15,244 nucleotides of DNA from an uncultured Gammaproteobacteria bacterium. GTDB lineage: Bacteria > Pseudomonadota > Gammaproteobacteria > Nitrosococcales > Methylophagaceae. The position numbers and the translations under genes were made by a program. The stretch lies in contig CAJXPP010000023.1 of NCBI GenBank assembly GCA_913058195.1, positions 1-15,244 on the forward strand, written 5' to 3'. Positions 5,567 through 13,192 of this stretch are shown here, piece by piece. The number at the start of each line of letters is the position of its first letter. Position 1 is the first letter of the stretch. A model generated the notes under the pieces. That model saw nothing but the letters and a program-made list of their open reading frames with translations. It did no database searches and had not been told where the DNA came from.

Positions 5567-8008
5567 TCAGCTAAGTAAGTCATCTAAGGGCATTGGCTTA
5601 TCAATTCCATACCCTTGGGCATAGTCAACACCAATTTGCCCCAGCATACCCTTGATCTCATCATTTTCAACAAATTCTGCAATCGTCTTCATACCCATCA
5701 CATGTCCAATCTCGTTAATGGATTTAACCATTGCATGATCAATAGGGTCATCAACAATGTCTTTAACAAACATACCGTCGATCTTTAGGTAATCGACAGA
5801 TAGGTTTTTCAAGTAAGCAAATGAAGACAAACCACTTCCAAAGTCATCTAAGGCAAATCGACACCCGAGTTCTTTAAGTGTTGAGATAAATATTTTGGCT
5901 GTTCCTAGGTTTAAAATAGCCGCTGTTTCAGTTATTTCAAAACAAATATTTTTACTTTCAATACCTGTTTCATCAAGTTGTAATATGATAAAGTCAAGTA
6001 TACTTTGATCTGCCAATGACTGGCCGGATAGGTTAATAGAAATGAAACTAACCTGGCTTTCAAATACTGGGTTATCTGCTAATAAACGGAAGGCACTCTC
6101 AATAACCCAACGGTCTATTTGTGTCATTAGGTCATAACGTTCGGCTGCGGGTAAGAAAGCCCCCGGTGGAATGACTTTACCTTTCTCATCGATCATTCTA
6201 ATCAAGAGTTCATAATGTTTATCGGTATTGTTATCAAGTGGCATAATGGATTGGGCATAGAGACAAAATCGGTCTTCTTCAAGAGCATGTTGTATCCGTG
6301 TTACCCATTGCATTTCACCATGACGATGAGCTATTTCTGAATCGTCTGCGTGGTAGATATGAATTCTATTACGACCATTATCTTTAGCCATGTAACAGGC
6401 AGCATCGGCATCTATTAACAATTCCGTTAAATTGACGGTCGTTTTTGTAATCGGTATTAAGCCCATACTTACTCCAATCTTGAAGCTATATCCTTCCCAT
6501 ACAAATTGATAGTTCTGAATAGTTTCTTGTAGAGATATAGCGACACGATGTGCATCATCCAATGAGCGATGCTCCATCAAAACGCCAAATTCATCACCAC
6601 CTAGGCGTGCCAATGTGTCACGTTCACTCATTGTCTCTTGTAGTACAGTACTAAGTTGACGCAGCATCTCATCACCAGCAACATGGCCACAGGTATCATT
6701 TATGACCTTGAACTGGTCGAGGTCCATGAAACACAAGGCATGTTCATCTGATTCATGTTTTGTAGTCGACAGTAATCGACCGGCACGGTTTTCAAACTCT
6801 CTTCGGTTAACTAAGTTAGTCAATGGGTCATGGCTAGCTTGGTAGGATAAATATTCATCTGCTTTTTTACGTGAAGTAATATCAACATGGGTGCCAACCA
6901 GACGATTTATTACTCCCTTTTCATCCTTGACTACAAAGGCACGTGAAAGAATATCAATATACTGCCCATCCTTATGTTGCATCCTGAACTCAACTTCATA
7001 TTTCTCTTTTGAGCCATTTACACATGCTTCGACCTCAGATAAAACTTTATTTATATCATCCTTATGTAGAAGTTCTGTTCCAGCAGATAGGTGCGGTTTA
7101 ACTTCATTTTCTGCATATCCCAACATACTTTTCCAACGTGGAGAATAGTAGACCACATTAGTTTTTATATTCCAGTCCCACAGCCCGTCATTGGCACCTT
7201 GCATGGCAAGCGAAAAACGCTCTTCACTTTCCTTCATTGCAGCCAGTTTCTCGGTAATGGATTTACTCATGTTTGCAAAACTATGAGCAAGGAGTGCAAC
7301 TTCATAGGAATATGCTTTGGGAATATTGGTGTCTAGATTGACATTGGCTAAGTTTGCTGCGGCTTTGCTGAGTTCAGAAATCGGCTGCGTTACGTAATAT
7401 CTGAGCAAGGTACTAATCAGGACGGAAGAGAGCAGTAGAAAAATAAAATATAAGATAATGGCGTATTTAATCGTATTGACTATCTTAAGAACCACTGCCT
7501 GTTTTGAAAATCCGATATAAATCACGGCTACCGGAGAGGGATGTCCAGCGTTGTAGATAGGAATCAGGGTTTCATAGGAATCTGAAGTAATGAAGGTCGA
7601 CGAGGGTGTAGGTTTGCCATAAATACCTTTCACCTCATCCTTAAACTCAATTTGATCTAAGCGCGATGAATCAGTGCTGGCAATGGTTTTCCCATCCAGG
7701 CCGATGACTCCAATATGTATCACTCCCTCTTTGATGTTGTCATTCAACAGAGACTGAGATTCGATATTTAGTCCAAGCGTGCGTTGCATTTCAGGGGAAT
7801 ATCCGCTCAAATCTGCAGCACGTTTTTGTAACTGCTGTGAGAGTGTCAGAGAATGCCATCCAACCTTTTCGATATAATCTTTCCGTACTTCTTGGACATA
7901 CAGGAACGTTGCTAAGATAAAAAGAGGAATTTGAACGAGTGCGACACTAAGAACAACCTTTGTCCAGAGTTTGGGCATCAACTTATATTCTGTCACATTT
8001 TTAATCAA
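5567..8008 (-). CDS. Membrane sensor with HAMP, PAS, GGDEF and EAL domains (c-di-GMP synthesis/degradation)
   Basis: About 813 residues. In order: membrane segment (~15-37), periplasmic sensor domain (~42-178), second membrane segment (~178-202), HAMP (~203-256), PAS/PAC (~262-385, GANDGLWDWN), GGDEF and EAL. The diguanylate cyclase site ARLGGDEFG is intact, but the inhibitory RxxD site five residues before it reads SERD and is lost. The EAL motif reads ELL, keeping the glutamate. ISINLSG, CFEITE, LDDFGSG, LKIDG and the terminal AQGYGIDKP are kept, so phosphodiesterase activity is plausible. The start is uncertain. TTG at 8008 has AGGAG eight bases upstream and overlaps the preceding gene's stop by eight bases; GTG at 7996 and ATG at 7978 are alternatives, and a long version from 8092 is unlikely. 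It is translationally coupled to the solute-binding protein gene, which probably supplies its ligand sensing. Confidence 0.92.
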   Translation of the reverse strand: MIKNVTEYKLMPKLWTKVVLSVALVQIPLFILATFLYVQEVRKDYIEKVGWHSLTLSQQLQKRAADLSGYSPEMQRTLGLNIESQSLLNDNIKEGVIHIGVIGLDGKTIASTDSSRLDQIEFKDEVKGIYGKPTPSSTFITSDSYETLIPIYNAGHPSPVAVIYIGFSKQAVVLKIVNTIKYAIILYFIFLLLSSVLISTLLRYYVTQPISELSKAAANLANVNLDTNIPKAYSYEVALLAHSFANMSKSITEKLAAMKESEERFSLAMQGANDGLWDWNIKTNVVYYSPRWKSMLGYAENEVKPHLSAGTELLHKDDINKVLSEVEACVNGSKEKYEVEFRMQHKDGQYIDILSRAFVVKDEKGVINRLVGTHVDITSRKKADEYLSYQASHDPLTNLVNRREFENRAGRLLSTTKHESDEHALCFMDLDQFKVINDTCGHVAGDEMLRQLSTVLQETMSERDTLARLGGDEFGVLMEHRSLDDAHRVAISLQETIQNYQFVWEGYSFKIGVSMGLIPITKTTVNLTELLIDADAACYMAKDNGRNRIHIYHADDSEIAHRHGEMQWVTRIQHALEEDRFCLYAQSIMPLDNNTDKHYELLIRMIDEKGKVIPPGAFLPAAERYDLMTQIDRWVIESAFRLLADNPVFESQVSFISINLSGQSLADQSILDFIILQLDETGIESKNICFEITETAAILNLGTAKIFISTLKELGCRFALDDFGSGLSSFAYLKNLSVDYLKIDGMFVKDIVDDPIDHAMVKSINEIGHVMGMKTIAEFVENDEIKGMLGQIGVDYAQGYGIDKPMPLDDLLS

Positions 8009-9440
8009 CAGTAGAGCTCCTAGATAGACGCTGTGAGTTATCAGGATATGCAGGAATAAGGATTTCCTTATTGGCTTTGTGAGCAGCAGCACGCATTACC
8101 TCTGCAACAGGTACTCCGTATTTTAGGGCTGAGTGAAAGGCGGTATAAAAAATTTTACTGATTGCGGGATATTCAGGAATATTTGGACGGGATTTCCCTG
8201 TCTTCATTCCGACTCTTATCGGCTCCAGATACGGAAACTTGGCAATCGCATCCTTAGAAAAATGCGAGTTTCGGAAAGGACGGCCACCCTTATTGATGTA
8301 CTCATGACCAATATTTTCCCCGGTCAGGAACTGAAGGACTAGATAAGCTTCTCGAGGATGCTTGCTGTTGCGGCTGATTGCCAAACTGTGAGCTCCCAGT
8401 CCCGCTCGAGGTGGCATTATTGTACCGTCTGCTTTTTCAAGTCTCGGAAGAGTCGTGTAAGCAATCTTGCCAACGACCTTCGAAACGACGGGGTTTTCCA
8501 TCGGCAACCCGACTCCTTCAGCCGGCATGATACCCATTGCAACCTTCCCACTCTGAAAAGCCTCGATGTAGCGCTCATGGTCAAACTCAAGAGTGTCAGG
8601 AGGGGTAAGACCTTCCTTATAGAGCGAAGCGTAAAATTCTAATGCAGCAATTCCTTCGGAAGTATCCCAAGCAACACGAAACATGGGTTTGTTTGGAAGA
8701 TTTACGTCAGAGCCATTGATGAGTCCTGATCCCCAGGACCACAAGAATGGCGCAACATCAGCGGTAATATATTCTCCTTCATGTGCGAACAGTGCTACAC
8801 CGTATAGGTCGGGTGGGGAATTAAGCTTTTGGGCAATCATCTTAAAGGCAGCAAATGTCATTGGCGGTTGTAATCCAGCTGCAGTCAGAACATCGGTTCG
8901 GTAAGCCAGTAAGGAGCCATAACTGCCCATCGGAATAGCATATAGCTTCTCATTCCACTCACCGCAGGCCTCAAGCAAAACAGGGACTAGGTCATCAATC
9001 GCTAGAGAAGGTAGTGAAGAGTCCTCTAAAAATTTATCAAGAGGACGCACCCATCCTTGGGTGACATAGTGGCCAAGTGAAGGCTGGTCTATGGAAACCA
9101 AGTCGTAGCGTCCTTCATCTGTCGCCAAATCTAATTGGTGGGCTTGGACCATAGGATCGAATTCTAGAAGAACGGCCTCAACGTTGATGTCATTCAGTTC
9201 TTCGAAATCAGAATCCCTGAGTAATTTTAAGGCGATCTTCAAACTGTGGTCGTTTAAAGCGGCTATAGTGATTGTCGTTTGTGAGGGGGATTTTACGGGT
9301 GCAGTGGTGACTTGCAGAGTGGGTGAAATCGCCTCCTTCTTAGTAGAGAAAAAGTAGACGATGATAATAAAGGCTATAAGCCCAGATACCGATAAGAGCG
9401 TCAAAACAAATAGCGTACTCTTTGATGCCTTCGTTATCAT
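8001..9440 (-). CDS. Membrane-anchored sugar-type solute-binding protein
   Basis: A 479-residue protein of extracellular solute-binding protein family 1/8 (MalE/UgpB-like). It has an N-terminal hydrophobic segment (about residues 9-31) without lipobox or obvious cleavage site, so it may stay anchored. The mature part starts with TITIAALNDHSL. It contains EGRYDLVSIDQPSLGHYVTQG, WNEKLYAIPMGSYGSLLAYR, FLWSWGSGLI and GKVAMGIMPAEG, matching the strand-hinge pattern of such proteins. No ABC permease or ATPase gene is present. The next gene in the transcript is a membrane GGDEF-EAL protein, which suggests a periplasmic sensor partner and not a transport component. The ATG is preceded by GGAG. The ligand is unknown; the fold suggests a carbohydrate or polyol. 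Confidence 0.9.
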   Translation of the reverse strand: MITKASKSTLFVLTLLSVSGLIAFIIIVYFFSTKKEAISPTLQVTTAPVKSPSQTTITIAALNDHSLKIALKLLRDSDFEELNDINVEAVLLEFDPMVQAHQLDLATDEGRYDLVSIDQPSLGHYVTQGWVRPLDKFLEDSSLPSLAIDDLVPVLLEACGEWNEKLYAIPMGSYGSLLAYRTDVLTAAGLQPPMTFAAFKMIAQKLNSPPDLYGVALFAHEGEYITADVAPFLWSWGSGLINGSDVNLPNKPMFRVAWDTSEGIAALEFYASLYKEGLTPPDTLEFDHERYIEAFQSGKVAMGIMPAEGVGLPMENPVVSKVVGKIAYTTLPRLEKADGTIMPPRAGLGAHSLAISRNSKHPREAYLVLQFLTGENIGHEYINKGGRPFRNSHFSKDAIAKFPYLEPIRVGMKTGKSRPNIPEYPAISKIFYTAFHSALKYGVPVAEVMRAAAHKANKEILIPAYPDNSQRLSRSSTVD

Positions 9441-9744
9441 TTAGCTCCAATCGGTGTTTTTAATGATTTTTAAAGTTAATAAACAAGTAGTTTAGGTGAT
9501 TTCTAGCTTATGTTTATTGTAATTTATCATATAAGTCGACTTCTTTTAAAACTAAAGCTTTTCATCATTAGCTTCTTTTCTTATATTTCATATGAAAGAA
9601 ACTTGATTGATGACTAAGTGAATTAAAAATAAGCTTTTAGAAAATCTGTTAATAAATTAGTCATGCTCCAGTTTCAGGAAAGAGATAGCTTGAAATTAAT
9701 ACCAATTCCATAAAAGGGGGATGGATTTATTTTCAGTAAACTTG
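9441..9744. promoter_or_regulatory. Intergenic region upstream of the solute-binding protein gene
   Basis: A 304-base AT-rich gap between the stop of the MFS gene and the start of the solute-binding protein gene, both on the minus strand. It should hold the promoter of the sensor pair, though I see no convincing -35/-10 pair. A perfect 12-base palindrome TTTCATATGAAA lies at 9586-9597, about 145 bases before the ATG, and is a possible operator. The end near 9716-9744 is the flank part of repeat copy C. No gene is visible. Confidence 0.4.
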
Positions 9745-9826
9745 CTAATTTGTAAGCGTGTTTTGTTTACCCTCTTCGCGCAATATAAAAAATAAAAATA
9801 CAATGCCTAGTAGCATGGTGGTTGAG
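9716..9826 (-). repeat. Copy C: parent copy of the MFS 3'-end repeat
   Basis: This is the intact version of the sequence found degraded at 4901-5011 and 5329-5410. It includes the last ~27 codons of the MFS gene and ~29 bases past its stop. The plus-strand series GGATTTATTTTCAGTAAA, GCGTGTTTTGTTT and CAATATAAAAAATAAAAATA aligns with both other copies. The coding similarity with copy A continues through the CCTAGTAGC (copy A: CCTAATAGC) codons. All three copies lie in the same orientation. Confidence 0.7.
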
Positions 9827-10935
9827 GCAAACCATAAGGCAATAGAATAACTATGAGTTGTGCTAGTTAGGTAGCCGGCAATAGTAGGGGCGACCATTTG
9901 AGCAACGCCATAACTGAGTGTGAGCCTTGCCATCGCTTTTGCAGGGTTTTTAGGGAATTTATGGCCTATAAATGTCAGCATTAAACTGACAATGCCTGAA
10001 AATGTGCCACCAAATATCATCGCGCCGAGTACATTGGCATACAGGCTGTCTGATAGTGTTGGAATCAAAATAGCGAACATTTGTAGGCTGTAAACTAGAA
10101 TAAGCGTTCTTATTTCGCCAACACGCTGAGCCAGTCCATCCCATAAAAAACATGACGGCACGGCAGCTAAGCCAAGCATGACCCATATCCAGTCCCCTTT
10201 ACCTGTCAATATAGGCATTGCTTCAAGTAGGGCAACAATAAACGTGGCACTAATAACATAACCCACGCCAGCACATGAATAAGCGGCAATCATTAGCCAC
10301 ATCCACCTCTTAGAAGGCTCATGATAATCAGCTACGGATTTAGGTGTAAATAAATTGGGTACGGGCATCCATCGCCAAGCAGGGATAAGAAAGATTATTC
10401 CGAATAAACCCATAATGATCCACTGTATTGACCAGTCGAAGAAATTATTCATCACCACAATAGCTATACCTGGAATGGCAATTCCCAAGCCGATAAAGGT
10501 GAAATGTAAGCCTAATTGTGGTTTAAATCCGTGATGTTTAAGCCAGCTTAATACAAAGCCTGATGAGAGGATGATGCCTGCTGTGCTTGTTAAACCAGAG
10601 ATAAAACGTAGTACTGACCACACAATAAGGTTGGTCGTAAGTCCCATTGCAATTGTACTCAGAACGGCGACGATTAAACTCAGTTGGTAAAATCGAAATT
10701 TGAATTTTAGGTTATTGGTGAATGACACTAGAATAATGCCAGTGAAATAACCTAAGTAATTAAATGTAGCTAGCCAGCCTCCATCAATAATGGACAAATC
10801 AGTTTGGCTTAACATTAAAGGCAAAAAAGGTGTGTAGGCAAAGCGAGCAATACCAACCGTTAGGATCCCTGCCGATATGCCAGCAAGTATGACTCTTATA
10901 CGCTGTCGTTCGGAAACTGAAAGTTGCTTCAACAT
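9745..10935 (-). CDS. YbfB/YjiJ-family MFS transporter
   Basis: A 396-residue, 12-helix inner-membrane transporter. Family signatures are GIARFAYTPFLPLM in helix 1, GGWLATFNYLGYFTGI in helix 2 and WSVLRFISGLTSTAGIILSSG around helix 4. The second half has GAMIFGGTFSGIVSLMLTFIGHKF and the terminal helix LLGIVFLFFIL. Members of this family are mostly uncharacterised putative drug or metabolite exporters. There is no strong Shine-Dalgarno sequence before the ATG. A 16-base palindrome at 10981-10996 lies 45 bases upstream and may be its operator. The last codons are duplicated twice elsewhere in the window (see copies A and B). Confidence 0.92.
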   Translation of the reverse strand: MLKQLSVSERQRIRVILAGISAGILTVGIARFAYTPFLPLMLSQTDLSIIDGGWLATFNYLGYFTGIILVSFTNNLKFKFRFYQLSLIVAVLSTIAMGLTTNLIVWSVLRFISGLTSTAGIILSSGFVLSWLKHHGFKPQLGLHFTFIGLGIAIPGIAIVVMNNFFDWSIQWIIMGLFGIIFLIPAWRWMPVPNLFTPKSVADYHEPSKRWMWLMIAAYSCAGVGYVISATFIVALLEAMPILTGKGDWIWVMLGLAAVPSCFLWDGLAQRVGEIRTLILVYSLQMFAILIPTLSDSLYANVLGAMIFGGTFSGIVSLMLTFIGHKFPKNPAKAMARLTLSYGVAQMVAPTIAGYLTSTTHSYSIALWFASTTMLLGIVFLFFILREEGKQNTLTN

Positions 10936-10980
10936 TAAGGTTTACTGCTGCTTAGAATTAATAATTATGCCATTCTATCA

Positions 10981-10996
10981 ATTCAGTTTACTGAAT
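10981..10996. promoter_or_regulatory. Palindromic operator-like site between the MFS and carbonic anhydrase genes
   Basis: ATTCAGT-TT-ACTGAAT is a perfect 7+2+7 inverted repeat in the divergent intergenic region, 45 bases upstream of the MFS start. A TAGAAT -10-like hexamer for the MFS gene lies beside it on the minus strand, though no good -35 was seen. The size and position suit a dimeric repressor of the TetR or MarR type. No regulator gene is adjacent, so this is inferred from symmetry alone. Confidence 0.45.
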
Positions 10997-11149
10997 GTGG
11001 AGAAATACACGTTCTGTATGCATTGGACCTTGAGTGATATAGACAAGGTAAGTAGGAAACAGTTTATTAAGCTCTGATTACTCAATTTTTCTATTTATCT
11101 TGTGATAGTTATATACTCTAAATCTAGAATTGCTAAAACGGAAAATTCA

Positions 11150-11695
11150 ATGGTTACAAAAGCCTTTCGGGGTATAACACCACTATTTGGTCAACGCGTG
11201 TGGCTAGATGATAGCGCGGTCATTATTGGTGATGTCGAAATAGGTGATGATAGTTCTGTTTGGCCATTAGTGTCTATTCGTGGTGATATGCACCATATTC
11301 GTATTGGTGCTCGCTGTAGCATTCAAGATAACTCTTGTCTGCATATTACACATGCCAGTGAATTCAAACCAGAAGGCCATCCACTTATTATTGGTGATGA
11401 TGTGACTGTTGGGCATAAATGTATGCTGCATGGCTGTTCGATTGGAAATAATGTTTTGGTCGGTATGTCGACGACAATCCTCGACGGGGCAGTAGTTGAC
11501 GATAAAGTAATGATTGGTGCTGGTTCTTTGGTACCACCAAATAAACACCTGCAGTCAGGTTTTCTTTACCTCGGTTCACCAGTCAAACAGATTCGACCAT
11601 TGACGGAAGATGAACTTGATTATTTTAAATATGCTGGATCAAATTACGTTAAGTTGAAAGATGAATATTTAGCCGAAGCAGAGAAAACTCAGTGA
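11150..11695 (+). CDS. Gamma-type carbonic anhydrase-like protein (YrdA family)
   Basis: A 181-residue left-handed beta-helix trimer protein built of hexapeptide repeats (for example VIIGDV, VWPLVS, IGDDVT). The three zinc-ligand histidines are in place: H68 in HITHAS, and H89 and H94 in VGHKCMLHG. Long stretches parallel E. coli YrdA by eye, including GAGSLVP, YLGSPVKQIRPL and NNYVK-KDEYL-like segments. Like YrdA it lacks the acidic loop of the archaeal enzyme, so real carbonic anhydrase activity is uncertain. The ATG at 11150 is preferred over an in-frame GTG at 11102 because it gives the same N-terminal length as YrdA. An EamA transporter gene follows 39 bases downstream on the same strand. 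Confidence 0.94.
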   Translation: MVTKAFRGITPLFGQRVWLDDSAVIIGDVEIGDDSSVWPLVSIRGDMHHIRIGARCSIQDNSCLHITHASEFKPEGHPLIIGDDVTVGHKCMLHGCSIGNNVLVGMSTTILDGAVVDDKVMIGAGSLVPPNKHLQSGFLYLGSPVKQIRPLTEDELDYFKYAGSNYVKLKDEYLAEAEKTQ

Positions 11696-11734
11696 TTTAC
11701 ACCTTTTATACACTCTATTATCCTTAATAATTTA

Positions 11735-12577
11735 ATGCCAAATTCACGCGTAATAATCTTAACAACCCTAGCTATGATTGCTTTTGCAGCTAACTCCTTA
11801 TTTTGTCGTTTTGCTCTCAAGCATACCGGTATTGATGCGGCTAGCTTTACCTCAATTCGTCTTATCTCTGGTGCTGTAATGTTGTGGGCCATCATCTCAA
11901 TTAGAGGTGGCTCGCTGAGTGGACAGGGTAATTGGCTATCTGCATTTGCTTTGTTTGCTTATGCTGCTGGATTTTCTTTTGCTTATATAAACTTGTCTGC
12001 GGGGACTGGCGCCTTATTACTGTTCGGTTCAGTTCAAGCAACAATGATCGGCTATGGGCTATGGATGGGAGAGCGCCTGGTCAAGTTACAAATTATGGGT
12101 CTTTTTCTCGCTTTTATAGGCGTTATTGGCTTATTGCTACCAGGTATTTCCGCACCACCACTGCCTAGTGCTATGTTGATGTTGGCTGCTGGGATCGCTT
12201 GGGGTGTTTATTCTTTAAGAGGGAAAGGTGAGGGTGACCCAACTCTAATTACAGCGGGCAATTTCTTTCGAGCGATGTCTATTGCAGTCGTAATGAGTAT
12301 ATTCATGATGAAGGGTGTTTCTATTGATATAGCAGGCGTTGGCTTTGCAGTGTTATCTGGTGCATTGGCTTCGGGCCTCGGCTATGCCATTTGGTACTCT
12401 GTATTACCTATTCTTAAGGCAAGCAATGCAGCCATTGTTCAGCTTTCTGTTCCTGTTATTGCAGCAGTGGCTGGTATTGTTTTTCTTGCTGAGCCGATAA
12501 CGTTGCAGTTTGGTCTTGCTTCGCTTGCTATTCTTGGCGGCATTGCTTTGTTTCTAGTTGAAAAGCGAACGAGTTAG
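11735..12577 (+). CDS. EamA/DMT-superfamily transporter
   Basis: A 280-residue inner-membrane protein with about ten hydrophobic helices in the two-repeat EamA (DUF6) layout, typical of metabolite or amino-acid exporters. Helix 1 reads VIILTTLAMIAFAANSLFCRFAL, with the common FTSIRLISGAVML following. The second repeat begins around AGIAWGVYSLRGKG and contains NAAIVQLSVPVIAAVAGIVFLAEP, the most conserved stretch of the family. There is no good Shine-Dalgarno sequence, so the exact start is not certain. It probably shares a transcript with the carbonic anhydrase gene. The substrate is unknown. Confidence 0.9.
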   Translation: MPNSRVIILTTLAMIAFAANSLFCRFALKHTGIDAASFTSIRLISGAVMLWAIISIRGGSLSGQGNWLSAFALFAYAAGFSFAYINLSAGTGALLLFGSVQATMIGYGLWMGERLVKLQIMGLFLAFIGVIGLLLPGISAPPLPSAMLMLAAGIAWGVYSLRGKGEGDPTLITAGNFFRAMSIAVVMSIFMMKGVSIDIAGVGFAVLSGALASGLGYAIWYSVLPILKASNAAIVQLSVPVIAAVAGIVFLAEPITLQFGLASLAILGGIALFLVEKRTS

Positions 12578-12620
12578 ATACGTTTAAAGCTTAGCTTGGC
12601 GTCATGGTTTTTTTGTTGAA

Positions 12621-12639
12621 CTTATTGATTATCATTATC
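12621..12639 (-). promoter_or_regulatory. Fur box
   Basis: On the minus strand this reads GATAATGATAATCA followed by ATAAG. The first 14 bases are identical to the E. coli Fur consensus and 16 of 19 agree overall. On the plus strand a possible promoter TTGTTG (12613-12618) - 17 bases - TATCAA (12636-12641) overlaps the box. The site is in the 196-base gap between the convergent EamA and Spy-like genes, where no protein-coding gene starts. If functional, it would control a small RNA or a very short gene. Confidence 0.6.
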
Positions 12640-12719
12640 AAATATATGCAGTCTACAGAGTGTGTAGGTAATGATATTGTGACGATATTGATGAGAAAAA
12701 AATAACTGTGTAAATAAAT

Positions 12720-12749
12720 GGGGCTGTATTCCTTTAATAATACAACCCC
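12720..12749 (-). terminator. Terminator hairpin of the Spy-like gene
   Basis: GGGGCTGTATT (12720-12730) pairs with AATACAACCCC (12739-12749) with one mismatch around an 8-base loop. On the minus strand the stem is followed by ATTTATTT, a weak T-tract. It lies 24 bases past the Spy-like stop codon, the right place to end the baeSR/spy-side transcripts. On the plus strand no T-run follows. Confidence 0.6.
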
Positions 12750-12773
12750 GATAGCTTAGTCTAATATAAAAGC

Positions 12774-13088
12774 TTAGTGTTTATAATGGCGATCACTTTT
12801 GTTACAGCTTTTTTTACGAGAGTTCATTTTTTGTTTTTGCTCTTCTGTTAAATACCCTTCAATTCTAGTTCTATTCTCTTCGCGAAGTGCACGTATTTTT
12901 GCAAACTCTTCTTTCTTAATAACGGAAATATTATTTTTCTGATCTTCAGTTAAGTTAAGTCTTTCTGCCATACGATCAAGCATACGTTCGGCATTATGGT
13001 GTGGTGGAGTATCATTTTCTGCATGTAAAGCCTGAGCTGACATAAGGAATGATGATGCAATTACTATTACTGCAAGTAGTTTTTTCAT
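12774..13088 (-). CDS. Spy/CpxP-like periplasmic protein
   Basis: A 104-residue protein with a clear Sec signal peptide (MKKLLAVIVIASSFLMSAQALHA) and then a small all-helical, charged mature part. It has two copies of the LTxxQ motif that defines the Spy/CpxP family: LNLTEDQKNNI and YLTEEQKQKM. Spy is a periplasmic chaperone and CpxP an envelope-stress feedback protein. The baeSR genes lie directly upstream on the same strand; in E. coli, spy is a major BaeR target, so the same wiring is likely. The gene has a GAGG ribosome-binding site and a 104-base upstream gap that could hold its own promoter. The C-terminus (KKSCNKSDRHYKH) is basic, with one Cys and two His. The protein is shorter than E. 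coli Spy (~160 aa). Confidence 0.87.
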   Translation of the reverse strand: MKKLLAVIVIASSFLMSAQALHAENDTPPHHNAERMLDRMAERLNLTEDQKNNISVIKKEEFAKIRALREENRTRIEGYLTEEQKQKMNSRKKSCNKSDRHYKH

Positions 13089-13192
13089 TGTTATAGCCTC
13101 TTTTTAGTTTTAATCCAGTGTTTGTTTTCACTGTTGAGCTCACTATACGACTGCAATGTGCAAACAATATGCAAGAAGCGAGTAACAATGTG

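Noticed and set aside
8009..8092. N-terminal extension of the GGDEF-EAL gene back to 8092
   Set aside because: It would overlap the solute-binding protein gene by 92 bases and add an unneeded hydrophobic stretch. A ribosome-binding site supports starting near 8008 instead.
8001..9440. ABC sugar importer operon
   Set aside because: Only the binding protein is present; no permease or ATPase gene lies on either side, and its partner is a c-di-GMP enzyme.
11267..11579. Minus-strand open frames inside the carbonic anhydrase gene
   Set aside because: They lie opposite a gene with intact zinc ligands and clear YrdA similarity; they are shadows.
13089..13192. Promoter and BaeR box before the Spy-like gene
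   Set aside because: A TATAGT -10-like hexamer is visible, but no -35 at a proper distance and no recognisable BaeR site, so no site was listed.
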